64,000 bases of DNA from an uncultured Sulfitobacter sp. (GCF_947499945.1 NZ_CANMQD010000002.1:124001-188000), one strand, 5' to 3'; positions 1 through 8,986 are shown, counted from the first letter of the stretch. The notes: a model not told the origin generated them from the sequence alone. Made by a program: numbers and translations.

Positions 1-1
1 A

Positions 2-1801
2 GGACTTGTTGGGGGGAGTGTTGCGTCTGCGGTCTTTGTAAGAGCGTATTTTGTGCAATTTGGACCCGTTACATTGACTGGAGACATTCCGCAGGTCGTC
101 ACCGGGGTACTCTTGTTTCACGTTATAGGTGGTACACTCGGCCACCTTAAAGATCAGCGCGATGCCAGCATCGAAGCCTTCCGCGAAATCGAAAAAAAAC
201 TCAAGTTATTGTTGCTTGATAAAACAATAGAAACCGAGAAGCAGATATCCAAAGTAGCCGAAAGCGAGGCACAACTGAGGACAGCTGTGCGTATTGCAGG
301 TATCGGCCATTTCTCTTTTGGGGCGCAAAGCGACAACTGTGAGTACTGCTCCGATCAGCATGCAGCACATTTTGGACTGACCGCGGATGAGTTTTGTCTT
401 CGAGCATCGGGACCCAATGCGCAACTGTCGCTCATTCATCCTAGTGATCGTGCAGTTTTCCAGCAAGCTATCGAAAGGCTGGACGCTGGCGAAGCACAAA
501 ATTTCGAATATCGAGCGCTCTGGCCGAATGGGGACGTCAGATACATACATCAAATTGAAGAGCCCATATTCGATGCAAATGGTAAGATGATTGAAAGTGT
601 CGGCACAAGTATTGATTTGACGGAACTGCGTTTGGCCGAGGCAGCCGTGCGCCAATCCCAACGGATTGAAGCGATTGGTACGCTGACGGGTGGTGTTGCG
701 CATGACTTCAATAACCTGCTTGCGATAATACTTGGCAATCTGGAACTCTGTCTCGAAGTTAATGACGAGGCGGAGCGCGATGAGCTGGTAGGCTATGCGA
801 TTGAGGCCACCTTGCGCGGTGCTGATCTTACAAAAAATCTTCTGAGCTTCTCGCGACGCGCCTATCTTGAACCCAAACGGCTCAATCTCAATGCGCTTGT
901 CGAGAATACGATGACATGGAGCTCACGCGTTTTGCCTGCTACCATAGATCTTAAAGTGGCGTTGATGACAGAATTGTGGGATGTCGAGTTGGACCCGACT
1001 TCTGCGGAAAACGCGATTATTAATATTTTGCTGAACGGCCGAGACGCAATGCCAAGCGGGGGCACGATGAAAATCGAAACCTCGAATATAGCAGTCCACG
1101 AAGATGAACCGTTGATTGGCGCCGAGAGTTTTGAACCCGGGCGCTATGTCAGGATGACTATAAGCGACACCGGTTGCGGTATTTCCCCGGAAAAGATTGA
1201 GAAGGTTTACGAACCCTTCTTCACGGATAAACCTTTAGGATTTGGCTCTGGCATGGGACTGTCGATGGTGCAGGGTTTTATCAAACAATCAAACGGATCA
1301 ATCCAGATTGAATCCGAGATCGGTATCGGGACGACATTCAACCTCATTTTCAAAGCGACTGATCAGCAAGACATCCAAACAGAGTGTGCGAAGCAGGACA
1401 CTGATCAACAATCACGAGGGAAGGGCGCTGTTCTGCTTGCTGAGGATGAAGAAGAGGTAATGCGAGTTCTCAAACGTACGTTGGAAGGTGCAGGGTATGA
1501 TGTCACGACGGCCAAGTCGGGAGATGAAGCGTTAGCGATTTTTTCATCCCCAAAAAGGTTTGACCTTCTGCTAACAGATGTCGTTATGCCTGGTAACCTC
1601 TTGGGCCCTGCATTGGCTGAAGCTATCCGTGTGATCGACCCTGACATGCCATGTATCTTTTTGTCTGGCTACGCCTCCGATGCCATTGCGCAGGATACAA
1701 AAATGAGGACTTCGGATATTCATTTGATGAAACCTGTAAACCGCTCTGACCTGCTTCATACAGTTTTCGATGTATTACAGACAACCACGGCAGGAAGCTG
1801 A
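2..1801 (+). CDS. Hybrid sensor histidine kinase/response regulator, 5' end outside window
   Basis: Membrane-linked hybrid kinase: it should autophosphorylate on His and pass phosphate to its own receiver. Counting from a GTG at 53, a PAS-like region lies at about 78-190, the HisKA box GGVAHDFNN has its His at 217, the HATPase N-box is near 328, DTGCGI is at 372-377, and a receiver domain at about 458-578 has phospho-acceptor Asp509 in LLLTDVVMPG. The frame stays open upstream of the GTG to base 2, and the codons there read as a hydrophobic segment. The true start is therefore probably left of the window and the GTG is internal; the N-terminus is likely a multi-helix membrane sensor. Codons are AT-richer than in genes further right. 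The ligand and any separate partner regulator are not visible. Confidence 0.9.
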   Translation, partial: GLVGGSVASAVFVRAYFVQFGPVTLTGDIPQVVTGVLLFHVIGGTLGHLKDQRDASIEAFREIEKKLKLLLLDKTIETEKQISKVAESEAQLRTAVRIAGIGHFSFGAQSDNCEYCSDQHAAHFGLTADEFCLRASGPNAQLSLIHPSDRAVFQQAIERLDAGEAQNFEYRALWPNGDVRYIHQIEEPIFDANGKMIESVGTSIDLTELRLAEAAVRQSQRIEAIGTLTGGVAHDFNNLLAIILGNLELCLEVNDEAERDELVGYAIEATLRGADLTKNLLSFSRRAYLEPKRLNLNALVENTMTWSSRVLPATIDLKVALMTELWDVELDPTSAENAIINILLNGRDAMPSGGTMKIETSNIAVHEDEPLIGAESFEPGRYVRMTISDTGCGISPEKIEKVYEPFFTDKPLGFGSGMGLSMVQGFIKQSNGSIQIESEIGIGTTFNLIFKATDQQDIQTECAKQDTDQQSRGKGAVLLAEDEEEVMRVLKRTLEGAGYDVTTAKSGDEALAIFSSPKRFDLLLTDVVMPGNLLGPALAEAIRVIDPDMPCIFLSGYASDAIAQDTKMRTSDIHLMKPVNRSDLLHTVFDVLQTTTAGS

Positions 1802-1901
1802 AACTCTTTCAGCAATCAGCCTAAGAGCCGATAGGAAGTTCCGGCTCCTATGGACTTGTTCAACATCCTATTTTCTCTAGATTACAATGACCACTTTTTC
1901 A

Positions 1902-2096
1902 CTATCGTTTTGGTTCATCAGTAATGGTTAGCTTGCCCAGTAAGAACACGTGATAGCATTTCTCAGCAAATGGTAGACCTTCATCTGAGATTGCTGGGTT
2001 GACTGTGAAGGTGCGGAAGTAGAGGGCAGTGGCCTCAAAATAGACAGGTGAGACAAACTGATTGGCCCAGAAGTTGTCGGAAAGATTGTCTTTGAG
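1902..2096 (-). pseudogene. Decayed ORF remnant, family unknown
   Basis: On the minus strand a 64-codon open stretch ends at a TAG (1902-1904). It reads like real protein, with aromatic-rich stretches such as NFWANQFVSPVYFEA and a plausible charged C-terminus. There is no start codon, and the same frame runs into stops at 2097-2099 and again further upstream. I read it as the 3' remnant of an inactivated gene. I do not recognise the family. It lies directly downstream of the tRNA-Arg 3' end and next to the AT-rich kinase gene, as expected for debris in an integrated region. A short functional peptide cannot be excluded. Confidence 0.4.
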
Positions 2097-2226
2097 TCAA
2101 TCGGCGGTTTCGCTGGTTAAATTCCCTCAAATCGTTAGGCGGATCCTGACGGGGTAAATATCATCAACTTGCTATAAATTCGGTGCCGTGAGGTTCGCCA
2201 TGGTGTTGATGTTCACCTTACTTTCA

Positions 2227-2303
2227 TGGCGATCCCTTGAGGACTCGAACCCCAAACCTGCAGATTAGAAATCAGCTGCTCTATCCAGTTGAGCTAAGGG
2301 ACC
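2227..2303 (-). tRNA. tRNA-Arg (anticodon UCU)
   Basis: A full cloverleaf can be drawn on the minus strand. The acceptor arm is GGTCCCT/AGGGATC with one G-U pair, followed by discriminator G and an encoded CCA (2227-2229). The D arm is GCTC/GAGC. The anticodon loop TTTCTAA gives UCU, which reads AGA. The T arm carries TTCGAGT. The anticodon stem has one U-U mismatch at its third pair, an oddity that leaves the other four pairs intact. The 3' end faces the AT-rich left edge of the window. Confidence 0.95.
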
Positions 2304-2354
2304 GCTATGGCCGTTTATGTGCCAAGCAAGCAGGTCCATCAAGAGGCTGTCGAA

Positions 2355-3221
2355 CTATATTTCACGAAACCAGTCGGGAAGGGTCGTGCGGCAAACGTAG
2401 TTGATGAAGGGTGGCTTCACGATGCCGCGTTCTGGGTCGCGGACGGGGTTGTCGCGGATTTGCGAATAGCCCAAAGCCACGGCTTGCTCCCACGGCAGAA
2501 ACTTGGCCGCTGCCGTTTTGCGGAAGAAGCGTTTTGCGTGAAAGTCCGGCTCCGCCCAGCCGTTGACGTTCCATTTTTCGCCTACGCTGTCGGCAACGGA
2601 CTGGCGCACGGCGTTGGCGGCGATAAGTGCTTCAAGGTTGGCGTGCTTGAGATGGACGTAGAACACGTCATCGGGCATCTCGAAGGGAAAGTCTTCTGTC
2701 TTGCGATAGCCACAAAACACGCCGTGCCAGCGCAGTGGGATTGATTTGCGTACGGCAAATGCCTTGCTGTAGTTTCCGGTCACGCAAGCAGTTCTGCGGT
2801 TGGCGAGTGCCATATCGGCTCGCTTGAGAGGCATGTCCCCTTCGACTTCTGCTACGTTGAGGCCAAGCGCAAAGAGAGCAGGCGCTTTGGTGCTCTCGAA
2901 CATCTCTTGAAACGAGCCGTAGGTGTTTGGATTGAAGCAGACCAACTCGTCTGCGTCGGTTTGAATCACCCAGTCGTAAATGTTGCCCAACCCTGACTGA
3001 ATGCCATTGATTACCCGCATGCGCACGCGGTCAAAGCTTTTCAAATCTTCACGCGGAATATTGATGATACTTGCCTTGGGGCAAATCTTTGCGATTTCAG
3101 GATCAACCCCGTGTGATATGATATAGAGGTTCTCAGCGCCAAGATACTTGGCGTAGTGGCGGTACCACTGGTCCAGGGCCCAATAGTCGCGATAGACCAT
3201 CGTGATGGCGCAGATTTTCAT
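2355..3221 (-). CDS. Family 2-like glycosyltransferase
   Basis: Predicted cytoplasmic glycosyltransferase of 288 aa, of the GT-A-like group often annotated Glyco_tranf_2_4. The N-terminus ITMVYRDYWALDQWYRHY is typical of that group, and a DxD-type metal/nucleotide-sugar motif (Asp89-Ala-Asp91 in QTDADE) follows a predicted strand. There is no signal peptide or membrane segment. The gene stands alone, 51 bp upstream of tRNA-Arg (the tRNA follows it on the same strand) and divergent from rsgA. Sugar donor and acceptor cannot be inferred; surface polysaccharide decoration is the usual role of relatives. The start ATG at 3221 begins the conserved region, so it is probably right. Confidence 0.75.
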   Translation of the reverse strand: MKICAITMVYRDYWALDQWYRHYAKYLGAENLYIISHGVDPEIAKICPKASIINIPREDLKSFDRVRMRVINGIQSGLGNIYDWVIQTDADELVCFNPNTYGSFQEMFESTKAPALFALGLNVAEVEGDMPLKRADMALANRRTACVTGNYSKAFAVRKSIPLRWHGVFCGYRKTEDFPFEMPDDVFYVHLKHANLEALIAANAVRQSVADSVGEKWNVNGWAEPDFHAKRFFRKTAAAKFLPWEQAVALGYSQIRDNPVRDPERGIVKPPFINYVCRTTLPDWFREI

Positions 3222-3382
3222 GCCGGTGTCCTCATGCTGACGTTTGCGTAGCGGGGGATGGTATTGCGATCAAGTATTTGCATGACAGTAGTGTGAATTT
3301 TTGCGGTCTATGGCATCACTGCGGTACGAATTAAAGTACAGAGGGCTTGCATCATTCGAGTCTGCCGAGCATTGAATAGAAT

Positions 3383-4417
3383 GTGACAGAGAGTTTTCAA
3401 AATGATGAACGCGCACTTGCGGCGTTGGGCTGGACCGCCTTTTTTGCCGACCAGGTTGAGGCGGATGAGGCACATCTGACGCCGATGCGTATTGCCACCG
3501 TCCACCGCGCGCGGATGGGGGCGGTAGCCGTGAGCGGGCGGATTAAGCCTGCTTTGCCTTTAGGCTCAAAAACAACTGAATTTGCGGTTGGCGATTGGGT
3601 TTTGGCGGAGCCTGACACGCATCTGGTGGTTCGCCGTCTTGAGCGGCACGCGCTGTTGCAGCGCAAGATTGAAGGCGGGCGCGGACCGCAACTTATCGCG
3701 GCGAATGTGGATACGCTATTTATTGTGACCTCCTGCAATGATGATTTTAACCCCGCGCGGCTTGAGCGGTATCTTGCGCTTGCCAATGAGGCAGAGACAA
3801 ATCCCGTGATCGTGCTGACGAAGGCTGATCAGGTGGAGGATGTTACGCCATTCGTGGAGCAGGCCGCCGCGCTTCAACGGGACTTGGCTGTTGTTGCCGT
3901 AAACGGAAAAACCGCCGATGCAATCGATGTGCTCGCCCCTTGGTGCGGGGAAGGGCAGACTGTGGCACTTGTCGGGTCGTCTGGTGTCGGGAAATCAACC
4001 TTGCTGAATACGCTGGCGCAAAAAACAGGGGAGGATGCGCAGCTGACGGGTGGTATTCGCGAGGTAGATGCCAAGGGGCGACACACGACAACATCCCGTT
4101 CGCTACATTCCATTGCACAAGGCGGCTGGGTTATTGATACGCCCGGTATCCGAACTCTGCATGTGAGTGATTTGGCGATCGGCCTAGATGTGCTATTCGC
4201 CGAAATTACCGAGTTGGCCCCAATGTGCAAGTTTCGCGATTGCACCCATATGCATGAACCGGGCTGTGCCGTGCTCAAAGCCGTAAAGGCAGGGACACTG
4301 GACCCTGCGCGGATTGAGCGCTGGCGCAAGCTGTCGGCAGAGAACACTGCCAACACACCTCAAAGCACGGGCGCGCGGGGCAACAAAACCACACGCACAC
4401 CCGGCAAACGCCGCTAG
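3383..4417 (+). CDS. rsgA: Small ribosomal subunit biogenesis GTPase RsgA
   Basis: Circularly permuted GTPase that helps late 30S maturation. An N-terminal OB-like region (about 35-95) is followed by GTPase motifs in the permuted order: G4 TKAD at 146-149, G1 GSSGVGKST at 198-206, G3 DTPG at 252-255. A C-terminal zinc knuckle has Cys282, Cys287, His289 and Cys295 in the RsgA spacing C-x4-C-x-H-x5-C. The 344-aa length is normal. The start is a GTG at 3383; no strong Shine-Dalgarno is seen, and an overlapping ATG at 3381 is out of frame and stops at once. It converges with the aldehyde dehydrogenase, leaving a 3-bp gap. Confidence 0.95.
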   Translation: MTESFQNDERALAALGWTAFFADQVEADEAHLTPMRIATVHRARMGAVAVSGRIKPALPLGSKTTEFAVGDWVLAEPDTHLVVRRLERHALLQRKIEGGRGPQLIAANVDTLFIVTSCNDDFNPARLERYLALANEAETNPVIVLTKADQVEDVTPFVEQAAALQRDLAVVAVNGKTADAIDVLAPWCGEGQTVALVGSSGVGKSTLLNTLAQKTGEDAQLTGGIREVDAKGRHTTTSRSLHSIAQGGWVIDTPGIRTLHVSDLAIGLDVLFAEITELAPMCKFRDCTHMHEPGCAVLKAVKAGTLDPARIERWRKLSAENTANTPQSTGARGNKTTRTPGKRR

Positions 4418-4420
4418 TGC

Positions 4421-5929
4421 TCAGAGCGCGATCCAAGCTGTTTTCAGATCAAAGAACTTGTCCATCGCGTGCATGGATTTGTCGTGCCCGTTGCCCGATT
4501 GTTTGACCCCGCCAAGCGGCACAGTGCCGTCTGCCCCGCCATATGTGTTCACATGTACGACACCCGCCCGCAGCTTTGCGATCATGCGGTGGGCGCGGGA
4601 CAGGTTGGAAGTCCAGACCGCACTCGCCAGTCCGAATTCCGTACCATTGGCGAGGGCTATCGCCTCTTCGTCACTGTCGAAGGGTGTGACGGCGAGGACG
4701 GGGCCGAATACTTCCTCGCGGAACAGCCGGTCGGAAGGCATCACGTCAGACACAATGGCGGGAGCCATGTAAAAGCCACCCGTCTCCGCCAGAAGCTGCT
4801 CACCGCCATAAACGGGGCGCCCCAGCGCACGTGCCTCTGCAACAAAGGCAAGGTTTTGCTTTAGCTGGCGGGCAGAGTTCACGGCACCAGCTGCGCTGCC
4901 TAGATCGAGGGGGTCACCGATTTTCATGGACTCTGTCGCCTTGATCAGTAGATCGGTGAATTCCTCTTGTATCGACCGCTCTACCAGCAGGCGTGCGCCC
5001 GCGATGCAGACCTGACCCGAGTTGCGAAAAATACCAGCGGCTGAGATCTTGGCCGCTTTGGTCAGATCGGGAGCGTCGGCAAAGACGATGTTGGGGGATT
5101 TACCGCCCAATTCCAGATAGACGCGTTTCATGTTCGAGCGTGCTGAGGCTTCTATCAAGCGGCGGCCTGTGGTCCCTGAGCCTGTGAAGGTCAGCACATC
5201 AACATGCATGGACTCCGCGATTGCCGCACCCACAACGGCGCCTTCACCCGTCACGACGTTCACCACACCTGCGGGGAGGCCTGCCTCCAGCGCCAGCTCC
5301 GCGATGCGGATGAGCGTCAGGGATGCTGTCTCGGGCGGTTTGACCACTACGGTACAACCTGCGGCGAGCGCGGGCCCCAGTTTCCACGCGCCGATCATCA
5401 GCGGGAAGTTCCACGGGATGAGCGCGCCAACCACGCCCACGGGGGTTTTGTGGATCATGCCTAAAGTGTTGCCGTCTGTAGGGGCAATCTCACCATACAC
5501 CTTATCCAGCGCTTCAGCGTAATAGCGGATGGTCTGCGCAGCCCCCAGCGGCTCTGCCTTGAGGGCCATAGCGATTTCGGTGCCATTGTTGCGCACGCCC
5601 AGCACGGCCAGCTCTGGCGCGTGTTTCTCGATCAGCTCAGCCCATTTGAACATAATTTTTTTGCGGGCCGCCGGGGCCATATCAGACCAACGCCCGTCAT
5701 CAAAAGCGCGTCGCGCCGCCGCAATCGCGCGGTCCGCATCGGTGGCAGTGCTGCGCGGCATGGTTGTGAGGGTGCTGCCATCAACGGGAGAGATCACATC
5801 CATCACCTGCCCGTCAGAGGCGGCGCAGGAGAGGCCGTTGATCAGGTTTTGCGCAGGGGGAACAGGCGCTTTGCGCAGGGTGTCGATGGTGGCTTGGTCC
5901 AGCATAGAGGCGGCTCCTGAAATAGGCAT
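4421..5929 (-). CDS. NAD(P)-dependent aldehyde dehydrogenase, last gene of the homoprotocatechuate operon
   Basis: A 502-aa ALDH-superfamily enzyme with catalytic Cys308 (GQVCIAGAR), general base Glu273 (LELGGK) and the PWNFP/GSGTTG nucleotide-binding region. The sequence resembles the PuuC/aminoaldehyde group rather than HpaE. Its start overlaps the hpaH stop as TAATG, so it is translationally coupled to the hpa operon. Family members oxidise aldehydes to acids. In this context the likely substrates are an arylacetaldehyde made from a decarboxylated aromatic amino acid, or succinate semialdehyde from the pathway's end. The sequence does not choose between these. Confidence 0.85.
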   Translation of the reverse strand: MPISGAASMLDQATIDTLRKAPVPPAQNLINGLSCAASDGQVMDVISPVDGSTLTTMPRSTATDADRAIAAARRAFDDGRWSDMAPAARKKIMFKWAELIEKHAPELAVLGVRNNGTEIAMALKAEPLGAAQTIRYYAEALDKVYGEIAPTDGNTLGMIHKTPVGVVGALIPWNFPLMIGAWKLGPALAAGCTVVVKPPETASLTLIRIAELALEAGLPAGVVNVVTGEGAVVGAAIAESMHVDVLTFTGSGTTGRRLIEASARSNMKRVYLELGGKSPNIVFADAPDLTKAAKISAAGIFRNSGQVCIAGARLLVERSIQEEFTDLLIKATESMKIGDPLDLGSAAGAVNSARQLKQNLAFVAEARALGRPVYGGEQLLAETGGFYMAPAIVSDVMPSDRLFREEVFGPVLAVTPFDSDEEAIALANGTEFGLASAVWTSNLSRAHRMIAKLRAGVVHVNTYGGADGTVPLGGVKQSGNGHDKSMHAMDKFFDLKTAWIAL

Positions 5930-6729
5930 TAGGCGAAGGTTAGATCCACACGGCCAAATGCGCCGAAATCTGCGACGAATGTGCTGCCAGCGGGGGCTTC
6001 AACGGGGCGGATGAAAGAGCCTGACAGGACCACTTCGCCTGCCTGTAACCCCTTGCCGAATTGCGCGAGGCGGTCGAGCAGCCATATAATGCCGGTGACA
6101 GGATCATTAAGCACACCTGCGCCCAGACCTGTCTCCTCAACAACGCCGTCCCGTGCGACAATCGCCCCTACCCAACGAAGGTCATGGGCATTGAACGCAT
6201 GGGTTTTGTCGCCCATCACGATGCCAGCATTGGCGGCATTATCAGAGACTGTATCGGTAATAATGCGCGCTTTGCCCGTGTCGGGATCGGCGCGCAGAAT
6301 ACGGGTATCGAGAATTTCCAGACAGGGGGCGACATGGGCAGTGGCGGCGATCACCTCCTCGCGGCTGTGGCCCGCCCCTGCGATATCCGCGCCCATGACG
6401 AAGGCGATCTCGGCTTCGATGCGCGGCTGGATAAAGCGGCCTTCGGTGACGGTGTCGCCGCTCTTGAATAGCATGTTGTCGAGCAGCACGCCGCTGTCAG
6501 GCGTAGTGATGCCGAGTGCTTGTTGCATTGCACGGCTGGTCAGGCCGATTTTCCAACCGATGCGGCTTCGCCCTGCCTCGTAGTGCATGTCGATCAGCGC
6601 ATCTTGGATGCGGTAGGCATCTTGCAGTTTGGCGTCGGGAAAGGCGGAGGAGATCAGGCCGCATTGCTTGCCTGCCTTGTCGGCCTCGTACAGCATCCTG
6701 GCGGCGGTGGTCACATCATTTGCTGTCAT
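5929..6729 (-). CDS. hpaH: 2-oxo-hept-3-ene-1,7-dioate hydratase HpaH
   Basis: A 266-aa member of the hydratase/decarboxylase (FAH-like) family that adds water to 2-oxo-hept-3-ene-1,7-dioate before aldol cleavage in homoprotocatechuate degradation. Recognisable family segments are IGWKIGLTSRAMQ (about 57-70), the acidic metal-site region RIEAEIAFVMG (about 102-112) and the C-terminal VVLSGSFIRPVEA. Its ATG overlaps the hpaG stop by 4 nt (ATGA) and its TAA overlaps the next ATG. The following enzyme, an HpaI-type aldolase, is not in the window. Confidence 0.9.
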   Translation of the reverse strand: MTANDVTTAARMLYEADKAGKQCGLISSAFPDAKLQDAYRIQDALIDMHYEAGRSRIGWKIGLTSRAMQQALGITTPDSGVLLDNMLFKSGDTVTEGRFIQPRIEAEIAFVMGADIAGAGHSREEVIAATAHVAPCLEILDTRILRADPDTGKARIITDTVSDNAANAGIVMGDKTHAFNAHDLRWVGAIVARDGVVEETGLGAGVLNDPVTGIIWLLDRLAQFGKGLQAGEVVLSGSFIRPVEAPAGSTFVADFGAFGRVDLTFA

Positions 6730-7580
6730 TCGTCGACCACGCCATTGCTGAGCGTGCCGATCCCTTCGGCGAACACATCAATCTGGTCACCAGGCACAAG
6801 GAAGCGGGGTGGATCAAAGCGTGCGCCTGCGCCCGTAGGTGTTCCCGATACGATGATGTCACCCGGAACGAGGGTGGTGAATGTTGAGATATAGGCGATC
6901 TGACGCGCGACAGGGAACACCATGCGACCGGTGCGATCGTCCTGACGCAGTTCCCCGTTGACGCGGGTTTGCAGGGCCACATCGGTGATCTGTTCGTCCC
7001 GCTCGAACGGGACCAGCCATGGCCCCATCGCACCAGAGCCGTCCCAGTTTTTGCCTTGGGTCACGTTGAACTTCGCATGGCGGACCCAATCGCGTAGGGT
7101 TCCCTCATTACACAGGGTCAGTGCCGCGATATGGCTGAGCGCATCCTCCTGCGGGATGCGGCGGCCTCCCTTGCCGATGATCACGGCAATCTCGCCCTCA
7201 TAATCAAGCTGCGGTGTCTCTGGCGGGCGGGTGAGCGGCGTGCCATGACCCACAAAAGAGCGCGGAAAGCGCGGGAAGAGCGACATATTCGGCGGCGCTT
7301 CCTGCCCGTCTTTATATTCCGCGTTGCGATCGGGGAAGTTGACGCCGACGCAGATAATTTTTTCGGGGTTGGGCACGGGGATGTCCCAGCGTATGGCATC
7401 CAAATCATGGCGCGCCCTGATATCAAGCGCACGGGTCGCCAATGCGCCAAATCCGTCCGCTTCGACTACATCGCGCATCGTGCGCCATTCGGGGAATTCG
7501 GGTGATAGCGGGATCAGACCGTCCTCGGCCACGGCGCCGTAAAACTGTTGCCCGTCAAAGGTGTAGGTTGCAAAATTCAT
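6726..7580 (-). CDS. hpaG: HpaG-like FAH-family decarboxylase/isomerase (single domain)
   Basis: Fumarylacetoacetate-hydrolase-fold enzyme placed to decarboxylate 5-oxopent-3-ene-1,2,5-tricarboxylate and/or isomerise 2-hydroxyhepta-2,4-diene-1,7-dioate. The FAH core runs from about residue 75 (KIICVGVNFPDRNAEY) through the acidic metal-binding DYEGEIAVIIGKGG to GTPTGAGARF. At 284 aa it has one FAH domain, whereas the enterobacterial HpaG fuses two. The start is set at 7580, where ATG overlaps the decarboxylase stop as ATGA; an in-frame ATG at 7601 would bury 25 nt in the upstream gene and adds unconserved residues. Confidence 0.82.
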   Translation of the reverse strand: MNFATYTFDGQQFYGAVAEDGLIPLSPEFPEWRTMRDVVEADGFGALATRALDIRARHDLDAIRWDIPVPNPEKIICVGVNFPDRNAEYKDGQEAPPNMSLFPRFPRSFVGHGTPLTRPPETPQLDYEGEIAVIIGKGGRRIPQEDALSHIAALTLCNEGTLRDWVRHAKFNVTQGKNWDGSGAMGPWLVPFERDEQITDVALQTRVNGELRQDDRTGRMVFPVARQIAYISTFTTLVPGDIIVSGTPTGAGARFDPPRFLVPGDQIDVFAEGIGTLSNGVVDE

Positions 7581-8974
7581 GAGGCCTCCGCCAGTTCGCA
7601 CAGCACGTCATAGCCTGTGTCGATGTCATCTTTGGTGCAGTCAAATTGCCCGATCTGGAAACGGATCACCATGTCACCGCCCACGCGGGTTTGGGTGATA
7701 TAGATGCGCCCGTCGTTATTCACACGGTCCACAAAGGCCAGTTGCCCGTCACTGTCCACGCCTGTCAGCTTGAAGGTGAACAGGGACAAGACAGGCTCGG
7801 TCACGATCTCGAAGCGTGGATGGGCGCGGAGCTTTTCTGCCAGATTCTCGGCCCAGTTCACATGATTGCGCAAGCGCGTGCGCAGCCCCTCCATCCCGTA
7901 GGAGCGCATGAGGAACCATAGTTTGAGAGCACGAAAGCGGCGGCCCAGCGGGATTGACCATTCGGAATAATCAATCACGTCCTGATCGCCCGGTGTGAGC
8001 AGATAGTCGGCGCGCATTGCCAGCGTTTTCACCAGCGCTTCGGGGTCGCGGATGAAATGCGCAGAGCAGTCGAATTGTGCGCCCAGCCATTTGTGCGGGT
8101 TAAAGACAACGCTGTCAGCGCCCTCGACCCCTGTCCACAGATTGCGGAATTCGGGGCAGATCATACCAGCGCCTGCCCACGCCGCGTCCACGTGGAGGTA
8201 AAGGTCTTCGGCTTTTGCCACGGCCACGACGCCAGCAATATCATCACATGCGCCCGTGCCTGTGCCGCCTGTGCAGGCGACGATACCAGCGGGAACAAAG
8301 CCTGCTGCGCGGTCGGCTTTGATCGCGGCGGCGAGGGCTTCGGGGTCCATGCTGCGCGTGGCCCCTTGGGTCGGGATGCGTACCAGATTATTGCGCCCGA
8401 TGCCGGACACCCACACGGCGCGGTCAACGGAGGAATGCACCTCGGCGGAGGCATAGACGCGCAACTGTCCTTGGGCGTTTAACCCGTCCTCGTTTCCGCG
8501 CCAGTCGGTGGCACGTTCCCGCATGACCAGAACGGCGGCAAGGGTAGCAGACGATGCGCTGTCTTGGATCACGCCGTGGAAGTCGTCAGGCAGGCCTATG
8601 CCATCGCGCAGCCATTCCAGCATGCGGGTTTCCATCTCTGTCGCGGCGGGTGAGGTCTGCCACAACATACATTGCGCGGCCAGCGTGGTGACGAGGAACT
8701 CGGCCAGCATAGAAGGTGGTGACGCATTTGCAGGGAAGTAAGCAAAGAAGCGCGGGTGCTGCCAATGGGTCATCCCCGGCATCACAATCTTTTCGAAGTC
8801 ACCGAATATCTGCTCCATCGACTCACCCGTCTCGGGAGCTGTCTTGGGCAGTTGTGCTGCAATTTCACCATAGCGGGTTTGCGCACGCACGGGGCGGTCG
8901 CGCAAACCTTCATGATAGTCGCGGCCCCAATCGGCAATCTGGCGGCCCCATTGGGCGAATTCGTCCCACTTCAT
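7577..8974 (-). CDS. PLP-dependent aromatic L-amino-acid decarboxylase-like protein (group II)
   Basis: A 465-aa group II decarboxylase. The PLP lysine is Lys295 in NPHKWLG, the PLP-pyridine Asp is Asp263 in HVDAAWAG, and the substrate-site segment TSPAATEME (107-115) matches SSPACTELE of animal enzymes. His180 (VHSSVDRA) and Tyr324 (ADYLL) align with the His192 and Tyr332 that mark true decarboxylases, as opposed to the aldehyde-producing synthases that replace them. The expected product is therefore an aromatic amine from DOPA, tyrosine or a relative. It sits between hpaD and hpaG in the same operon, an unusual place that ties it to supply of homoprotocatechuate. An amine oxidase is not visible here. 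Confidence 0.88.
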   Translation of the reverse strand: MKWDEFAQWGRQIADWGRDYHEGLRDRPVRAQTRYGEIAAQLPKTAPETGESMEQIFGDFEKIVMPGMTHWQHPRFFAYFPANASPPSMLAEFLVTTLAAQCMLWQTSPAATEMETRMLEWLRDGIGLPDDFHGVIQDSASSATLAAVLVMRERATDWRGNEDGLNAQGQLRVYASAEVHSSVDRAVWVSGIGRNNLVRIPTQGATRSMDPEALAAAIKADRAAGFVPAGIVACTGGTGTGACDDIAGVVAVAKAEDLYLHVDAAWAGAGMICPEFRNLWTGVEGADSVVFNPHKWLGAQFDCSAHFIRDPEALVKTLAMRADYLLTPGDQDVIDYSEWSIPLGRRFRALKLWFLMRSYGMEGLRTRLRNHVNWAENLAEKLRAHPRFEIVTEPVLSLFTFKLTGVDSDGQLAFVDRVNNDGRIYITQTRVGGDMVIRFQIGQFDCTKDDIDTGYDVLCELAEAS

Positions 8975-8986
8975 GTTGTGTCCCTT

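Noticed and set aside
2307-2744. Plus-strand frame opposite the glycosyltransferase
   Set aside because: It lies entirely within the glycosyltransferase and has no recognisable domain.
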